NCBI RefSeq assembly: GCF_030463565.1
Contig: NC_134652.1
Coordinates: forward strand, 15,787,397-15,851,396
Length of the DNA stretch: 64,000 bases
Direction: 5' to 3'
Source of the DNA: Pelecanus crispus
Lineage: Eukaryota; Chordata; Aves; Pelecaniformes; Pelecanidae
Shown here: positions 58,006-64,000 of the stretch, piece after piece
How positions within the stretch are numbered: position 1 is the stretch's first letter
Layout: the number at the start of each line of letters is the position of its first letter
Program-made: the position numbers and the translations under genes
Notes under the pieces: generated by a model
What the model was told of the DNA's origin: nothing
The model's input: only the letters and a program-made list of their open reading frames with translations
Database searches by the model: none

Positions 58006-61000
58006 ATGTCTGAAGCCAAGATCCTGAGCTCCTCTTGCCTCGTGCTTTCCTTGCTCTCCTTGCACTGGGCTTCGCTCCAGCTGGGCCAGGCTTTTCCCAG
58101 CACCTCTGACTACCTCCAGCGGGGCTGGCAGCGGCTGCTGGAGGAAGGGGAGGGCTGCGCCAAGTGCCGGCCAGAGGAGTGCCCAGCGCCGCGCGGGTGC
58201 CTGGCTGGCACGGTGCGGGATGCCTGTGACTGCTGCTGGGAGTGTGCCAACCTGGAGGGACAGATCTGTGACCTGGACAACACCAACCACTTCTACGGCA
58301 AGTGCGGGGAGCACCTGGAGTGCCGGCTGGATGCTGGGGACCTGCGGCATGGAGAGGTGCCCGAGCCCCAGTGCGCCTGCCTCTCCCACCTGGCCCTCTG
58401 CGGCTCCGACGGCAAAACCTACGCCCAGATCTGCAGGTTCCTGGAGGTCGCCCGTGCCCACCCTGATGCCAACCTCACCGTGGCCCATGAGGGTCCCTGC
58501 GAGTCAGGTAGTGCCCCAGGAACAGCTGTGTGGGCAGTGGGATGTAGGTTTGTACCTCTTGGGAAGGGACAAGCAAGGGAGCCTGGTTTAAATATTTCAC
58601 CTGGTGGCAAACCCACAACATCTGCAGGGATATGGCAGCACCAGAGGCTGGGTACAGGGTACCCACCCTCCGGGGTCCCTCTCCCCCCGTCCCCCCAGCT
58701 CTGCTGCTACGGGGCAGCCCCTGCAGATCTGGCACCTGGAGAGGTCTCGGAGTTCCTTTGCCAAGTGGCAGCAGGGTTTATGAGAAGCAGCAAATCATGC
58801 TGGAGCAGATGGGGAAGTTCCAGGGAACTGTTAGCAAATTCTTGGCGGCAGTGCTGGACTCACGCTGGCCCGGCGCTCCCGAGAAACACGGCTGCCTCCT
58901 GCAAATGAAAACCTGGGTCGTTTTGACTTGGTTGCACGATTTCCATCTCCAGTTTAAAACCTGGGGGGGGGGGGGGGGCAGACAGTGGTGGGGAGATCAC
59001 GCCCCAGCCTGCCCAGTCCACGTAGGTCGCCCAGTACTGTCACCACAGCCTGAGGGGTGTCAAGGTTGACTTTATTTTCTGTAGATCATCACGTCCTTGA
59101 GGTTTTTCCCCCAGGTATATTTGGAGGTGGAGGCCTTCCCTTGACCTCTGGTTCATGCTATGGGCCAGATCCTGGAGCAGGTGTGGGTAGGAAGGGTTGT
59201 CCTTACTCCATCCCTTTAGGGAAGGGATGTGGGACCTGGAGGTGTTGGCTCCATACAGCAGCTGGGGACCTGCTGGCTCCCTTAATAGCTGGCACAAGCC
59301 CCATGCCAGAGCAGAGGCCTTGTTCGGCTGGAAGCTCATCCATTTCATTCATCCCCACCAACCTCAGGTTGGATGAGTGCCCCTCGGCCTTTCCCCCGCA
59401 GGAGGAGCGTGCCCCATTTGCACAGGAGAGCTTCGCTTTGTAGCGTTGCTGTTGCTGAACTGGTCCTGCAGCCCATGTGTCCCTGAGCATCACTTTGCAG
59501 ATGGGGAAAGCGAGGCCAGGAGGGATGGGGAGGGAGCCCCCAGTCCCCGTTGCAAGGAGGGACCATGTCCTGGGGCAAGGTGAGGGTCTGCCATGGGTGG
59601 GAGAGGAGACGGGCATGGGAAGGGGCCCAGCATCTCTACATGAGCCAAATGCTCCCAGCCCAGAGGAGACTAGCTCAGACCAGCCCAGGAGAGCCCATGG
59701 GACTTGCCGAGGTTGGGACCTCTTCTGAGCCCACCCTGCTGTCCTGTCCCCCTTCACCAGAGCCCCAGATAACCTCTCCTCCCTACGACACATGGAACAT
59801 CACCGGGCAGGACGTCATCTTTGGCTGCGAGGTCTTTGCCTACCCCATGGCGTCCATTGAGTGGAGGAAGGACGGCACAGAGATGCTGCTGCCTGGAGAT
59901 GACCCCCACATCTCTGTCCAGGTGAGCAGTGTGCCTAGGGCATTGGACACGGCTCCAGGGTGACCCAGCCCTTCCCAGAGCTCATGGGCAACCAGACCTG
60001 AGGGTGGTCATCCTCTGGGGGTGGCCAAGCCTGGATGCCTGGGGATGAGAATGAGTGACCGGATCCTGAACACCATGAGGACTGGCTGAGCCAGTGCTGG
60101 TGTCTCAGTGGTAGGAGCCATCAGCGCAGCTCTCTTCTGCAATTTTCTCTAGTAGTTTTTGAACTTGTGAATATTTTTTAGGACCTGCAGAGTCCTGCAG
60201 CAGGCAGTTCCCCACCTCCCTGCCTTTAGTTTGCTCTGCCTGCTGGCTTCACTCGCAGCCCCGCCAGCAGGGCTGGAGGAGAGGACCTCCCGAGGCTCCT
60301 TCCAGCCTGGGTCATCCTCTGCTCCCACCAGCAAATGCAGGCAATCCTTGCCTTTTTCTGCCCGCTGCTTTGACCAGGCTCCCCTCCCAGGGCTGGCACG
60401 CCCAGGGGTCAGCATCCTTCCTGTGGCCAGCCCCAAATATAGTGCCAAACTGGGCGTACCCAGCTATTAGAGGGTGTGGGCAGAGGCACAGGGGCCGTGC
60501 ACCACAGCCAGGCACCGGTGGGGTGGAAACTGTGGTGGGATGGATGGGGGGAGCCAGGGGAGCAGTTGGTGCCCAGCACAGTTGTGGGGTGACGTTCTGG
60601 TCCCCCTCCATCTTTCTGATCTTCACATCACCCCATACCCTGTCGCAGGGTCCAGCCGAGGACCTACATCCCAAGTAAAGGCTACCCTGCCTGGCTGGAG
60701 GAGACTTGGCTGTCCTCCGCCCCCCAGCCACCGCACCATAATAGCAGCCTGCAAACACAGCTGCAGCCCAGCTGGGTCAGGAAAAGGTTATTTCTTGCTG
60801 GGGACAAACAGAAAATACCATGGTTGGTACCAGAGCAGTCCTGGGACCTCACTGTGTGCCAAAACAGAGGACTTGGCGCTGCTCTGAGCCATCCTGTGCT
60901 GGCTGTGCCCCTCACGAAGCCCCCGGTAGAGTTTGCAGGGTCCCAGTCCTCCTGTGCTGCCAGTCTGCCTGTGCAGCTCGGCTGCTTCTCCCGCCCTGCC

Positions 61001-61880
61001 TCGTCCCATCCCCAGCTGTGCTGCTTCCCAGCGTGACCCCAAACCCCCAGACCACCCCAGCTGTGTGCCCGCAGCACAGATGTCCCCTTGCTTCAGCCAC
61101 CCTGCAGAGCACTGACCCTGGCATCCTCCCACCGTTTGGGGACCATGGTTGCACTGGGGGCGCAGCTGGGAGTCTGGGGCACATCTGTGGGGTCCTGCCC
61201 AAAACAGGGCTCCCAGGCCCTCCCGGGGGCAAGAAGATGCCCATTCCCACCACTTCCCCTGGATAGCGGGAAAAGGGGGGACCTGCGTCCAGGGGGTCTG
61301 CACCTGCTCCCAGGGTGGTAGTTAGGCAGGGGGACAAAGGGTTTCCCTGGGCTTGTATCCCCCTTCCCAACCATCCCAGTCCCACACAGGGCTTTCCTCA
61401 CCCCAGGGCTAACACAAATCCCTGCCTCTTGCAGTTCAGAGGTGGCCCCCAGAAATATGAAGTGACAGGCTGGCTCCAGATCCAGGGCGTGAGGGTGACG
61501 GATGAAGGCACCTACCGCTGCTTTGCCAGGAACAGGGTCGGGGAGGTGGTGGCATTAGCCAGCCTGACCGTCTTCACGCCGGGTGAGCACCGTGTCCTTG
61601 TCCCCACGCTCTTATTGGGATGAGGGAGGGGATGTTTGGGCAGGGTGCACTGGTGCGGTGGGAGCTGCCGGTACACAGGGCTGTGCTGGGGATGCCCCAG
61701 CAAGCCACCATGCACGGTTTGGCTTTGGTCTTGGTGGGGAAGGGGACAGGACCTGGGGGGTCAATGTCACACTGTCCCTGTGCTGCCGTTTCAGACCAGC
61801 TCAACCTGACGGACTTTTCCCTGCCGAAGCCCCACACGACGCCCGAGGACTACGGGGGCAGTGAGGAGGACTATTACTAG
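58006..61880 (+). CDS. KAZALD1: Kazal-type serine protease inhibitor domain-containing protein 1
   Basis: Secreted matrix protein related to IGF-binding proteins; in vertebrates it is linked to bone formation and, in axolotl, to limb regeneration. Four coding exons: 58006-58507, 59761-59921, 61435-61582, 61795-61880; 298 aa against 304 in human. Order: signal peptide (about 1-29), Cys-rich IGFBP-type domain (about 45-120, GEGCAKCRPEECPAPRGC and CDCCWECANLEGQICDLD), Kazal domain (about 124-166, LCGSDGKTYAQIC), Ig I-set domain (about 170-268, YDTWNITGQDVIFGCEVFAY and DEGTYRCFARNRVGEV). The acidic C-terminus is EDYGGSEEDYY, with several Tyr beside acidic residues that could be sulfated. NLTVAHEGPC and NITG hold N-glycosylation sites. 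The first coding exon carries the IGFBP and Kazal domains together, as in mammals. Confidence 0.95.
58963..58978. repeat. Pure G run in KAZALD1 intron
   Basis: About 16 consecutive G. Similar runs occur at 20550-20567 and 21433-21459 (G), and at 21823-21840, 43219-43237 and 51254-51269 (C). Confidence 0.85.
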
Positions 61881-63560
61881 CCCAGACGGGACATCTGGCT
61901 GCAGAGATCACCTTGCCCATGGTGGCTGTTCCCGGGGGTCGAGGACATCTCTGGAGCAAGCACCCCCAGCCCAAATATCCTTCTCTGGACAGTCCTGGCA
62001 CAGCAGCCTCTTTTTTGGGGGTGGGGGACAGGGTGACATATCCCTTTGCTGGGAGTGCTCAGGGAGGGGACACTGGCTGGTTGGTGGCACAGCTTTGGGA
62101 CCAGGGGCAGCTCTGCCTGTGGCAGGGTGGGTCTGTCCTCTGGCACCGAGCGGGGACGCGGTGGCAGGTGGGACGCTGCAGGGACAGCCATGCTGTATGT
62201 GACAAGGACTTGGTGCTGGGGGCAGAGGCAGCCTCGCTGGGAGAGGGAGGCCAGGGCAGGGGCATCTCAGCCCTGTGCAAAGCATTTTGGGGAAGTGGGA
62301 GTGGAGGGCTGGGACCTGGCTGTGACACCCACTGTGTCACCCCCAGGGCCAATCTGTGTCCCCCAAGGCAGGGACAGCCAGGCTTCTCCCCAGAACCTGG
62401 GGAACTTGCTGCCGAAACATTCTTCTTTCCCGGTTTGTTTTTAACTGGAAAAGTAGTGATTTGAGGAAACCAGACACTTGTGGTTTTCAGTGCTGTCTTT
62501 GCTCCCCTGGACAACACTGGTCCAACCACCCATGTGGTCAGAAACATTTTGGCCTTTTTCAACCGACTTTGTGTTTTTCCTTCCAAGCAGCTCTTTACTT
62601 TGCCATTTCAGTTAATGTTAGTTAAAATATACACGTAGGTCAAAGCTGACACAGACCAAGCGACTGTCCTGTATCCACAAGGATTGTTCTGGGGGTGAGG
62701 GAGGGTGCAAATACTATGGATGCTACTTTGTCTGTTGTGGGGGTGCTTGGATTGAGGAGCCCTCCTGCCCATCCTGGTGTTCACAGCTGGTCCTGGCATG
62801 GGTCCCGCCCCTCTCACCCTGCATGGGGATTGGGGTCCCCAGCAGACCATCCCCTGTGCGGTGGGGATGCATCAGGCTGGCTCTTTGCACCCCTGTGTCA
62901 TTTTGGGTCCAATCCTGCCTCTGTCCATCTTCATCCCAGGGTCCTGTGGCCTGTGACACCGGGGTCTCCATGCAGGTGACCATATCCTTGCCATCATGGA
63001 GGGGACACAGCAGCTCTGTGCCTGGCTGGGGAAGGACAGGGAAGCTCCTGTTTCCACTGGAAATGCTTCATTTTTAAAGAAAACCCACCTGCCTCCCAGA
63101 GCTGGTGATTTAGAGCAAATCGTCATTTTGGGGGAGGGTGGGAAGGAAGCCCAGAGCTGCGCTGTGCTGCCTCACGCCCAGAGAGGGCTAGCAGGACCCC
63201 TTCCCACAGGCATCCGGGGCTGAGCTCCAACTCAGGGGGTGCTTTGCCCTGCAGACCAGCAGAATTTAAAGGACTTTTGAGACTCAAAATCCCCCCATGG
63301 ACCAAACCACTCTCGGTTACTCAGTCCCAGCTCCAGGGAGGTCCGGAGCTGCAGCGGGGAGCCAGACCCCGGGAGGAAGAAGTTGGCCGGTCCCCAGGCA
63401 GGAGCAGGCAGGATGTGATGAGGGCTGGTGGCTCGGGCGCCACGCTGCTCTCCTTCCCTTGTTTTTTCTTTTCTTTTCTTCCTCTTTCTCTCGGGAGCTG
63501 GAGCAGACGATGCAATTACGGCATTGAAACCTGAACAAGGAAATAAAAGGGATTTGTCTG
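61881..63560 (+). other. KAZALD1: Probable KAZALD1 3'UTR
   Basis: About 1.7 kb from the TAG stop to the first canonical AATAAA at 63542. It contains an AT-richer patch (about 62400-62650, with TTAATGTTAGTTAAAATATAC). No second gene is supported. A shorter UTR is possible with a non-canonical signal. Confidence 0.45.
63542..63547 (+). terminator. KAZALD1: Candidate KAZALD1 poly(A) signal
   Basis: AATAAA followed by GGGATTTGTCTGGAGTTGGC, a plausible GU-rich element. It is the first canonical hexamer after the stop, but 1.7 kb away. Confidence 0.4.
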
Positions 63561-64000
63561 GAGTTGGCAGCAGAGCAAAATTCCTGCAGCCAGTGAGGCT
63601 GGGCCAGCCCTGGCCCCTGCGTCGCAGCCTGACGGGGCACAGCCAGCAGCGCTGCTGCCCTGCTTGCCTGCCTGCTGGGCTGCCTGTCCTCTCTAGCAGC
63701 AAAGTCCTCGTCTGGGGAAACGCAAAAGCCACCCATATCTTAGTTTCTTCTTCCATCTAACAGCATAATATCCTCCTGGGGCTGCTACGTCAGAGGGTAT
63801 TTGGGAGAGACCAGGGACAGAAACGTGCTGTTGGCTTTTATTTTGCTTTTTTTGGGTGCAAAACCTGCTTTTGGAGAAGCCAGGCCATTTTCACCCGTTC
63901 TGATCCCCTCCTCGTTTTGCACACAAATTGGCTGGTGGAACTGGGCCATGCTTAGGCTGAGGCTGCTGTGGGGAAACATGAGAGTGTCCTGGAGCTTCGG
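63561..64000. other. Intergenic 3' of KAZALD1
   Basis: No gene seen. It contains a CRE-like CTACGTCAG at about 63787 and an AT-richer patch (63830-63900). TLX1 would be expected further right by synteny. Confidence 0.4.

Noticed and set aside
58006-58908. KAZALD1 frame continuing past 58507
   Set aside because: The donor GTAGTG follows the Kazal domain and later exons supply the Ig domain; the extension is intronic.
1-64000. Virus-like or other undescribed mobile systems
   Set aside because: No reverse transcriptase, integrase, capsid, envelope or transposase-like translation and no long terminal repeats were recognised; the only mobile element seen is the SINE.

Overview
The window is vertebrate nuclear DNA, almost certainly avian. 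It is GC-rich, CpG-island-dense and packed with short introns, like a bird micro- or intermediate chromosome. Seven protein-coding genes can be recognised from their translated exons. Their order and orientation match what I recall of human 10q24.31: SEMA4G (+), MRPL43 (-), TWNK (+), LZTS2 (+), PDZD7 (-), SFXN3 (+), KAZALD1 (+). TLX1 would be expected beyond the right edge. One SINE at about 5.8 kb joins a tRNA-Ile head to a CR1 LINE tail ending in ATTCTATG repeats. This composition is known from passerine birds (TguSINE1-like), so a passerine is the best guess.

Layout: 0.5-2.1 kb is a CpG island full of pentamer and heptamer repeats followed by a 124-bp higher-order minisatellite; it is the likely SEMA4G promoter and first exon. 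About 2.2-12.0 kb is non-coding (probable SEMA4G intron 1) and holds the SINE. SEMA4G coding exons run 12.1-19.3 kb and its 3'UTR reaches about 20.9 kb, almost touching the convergent MRPL43. MRPL43 and TWNK are head-to-head across 256 bp with three ETS sites and a YY1 site. MRPL43 intron 1 carries a repeat array full of DR1-type AGGTCA sites. LZTS2 (28.6-35.6 kb) and PDZD7 (35.9-43.6 kb) converge. PDZD7 and SFXN3 diverge from a CpG island with a long CA/CG alternating tract. SFXN3 (45.0-50.1 kb) is followed by about 6 kb of non-coding DNA with AT-rich, homeodomain-motif-rich islands that look like conserved enhancers, then KAZALD1 (56.1-63.6 kb).

Functionally the block mixes mitochondrial genes (MRPL43 ribosome, TWNK mtDNA helicase, SFXN3 serine carrier) with signalling, scaffold and matrix genes (SEMA4G, LZTS2, PDZD7, KAZALD1). 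For all seven genes the inferred exons join in frame with GT-AG junctions and no broken codon, so they look intact. I see no virus-like element, no true RNA gene, no CRISPR array and no undescribed multi-gene system. The more unusual items are regulatory or architectural: the DR1 array, the MRPL43 stop codon embedded in its poly(A) signal, overlapping convergent 3' ends, the three-frame-open minisatellite, long pure G/C runs, and the putative enhancer cluster between SFXN3 and KAZALD1.
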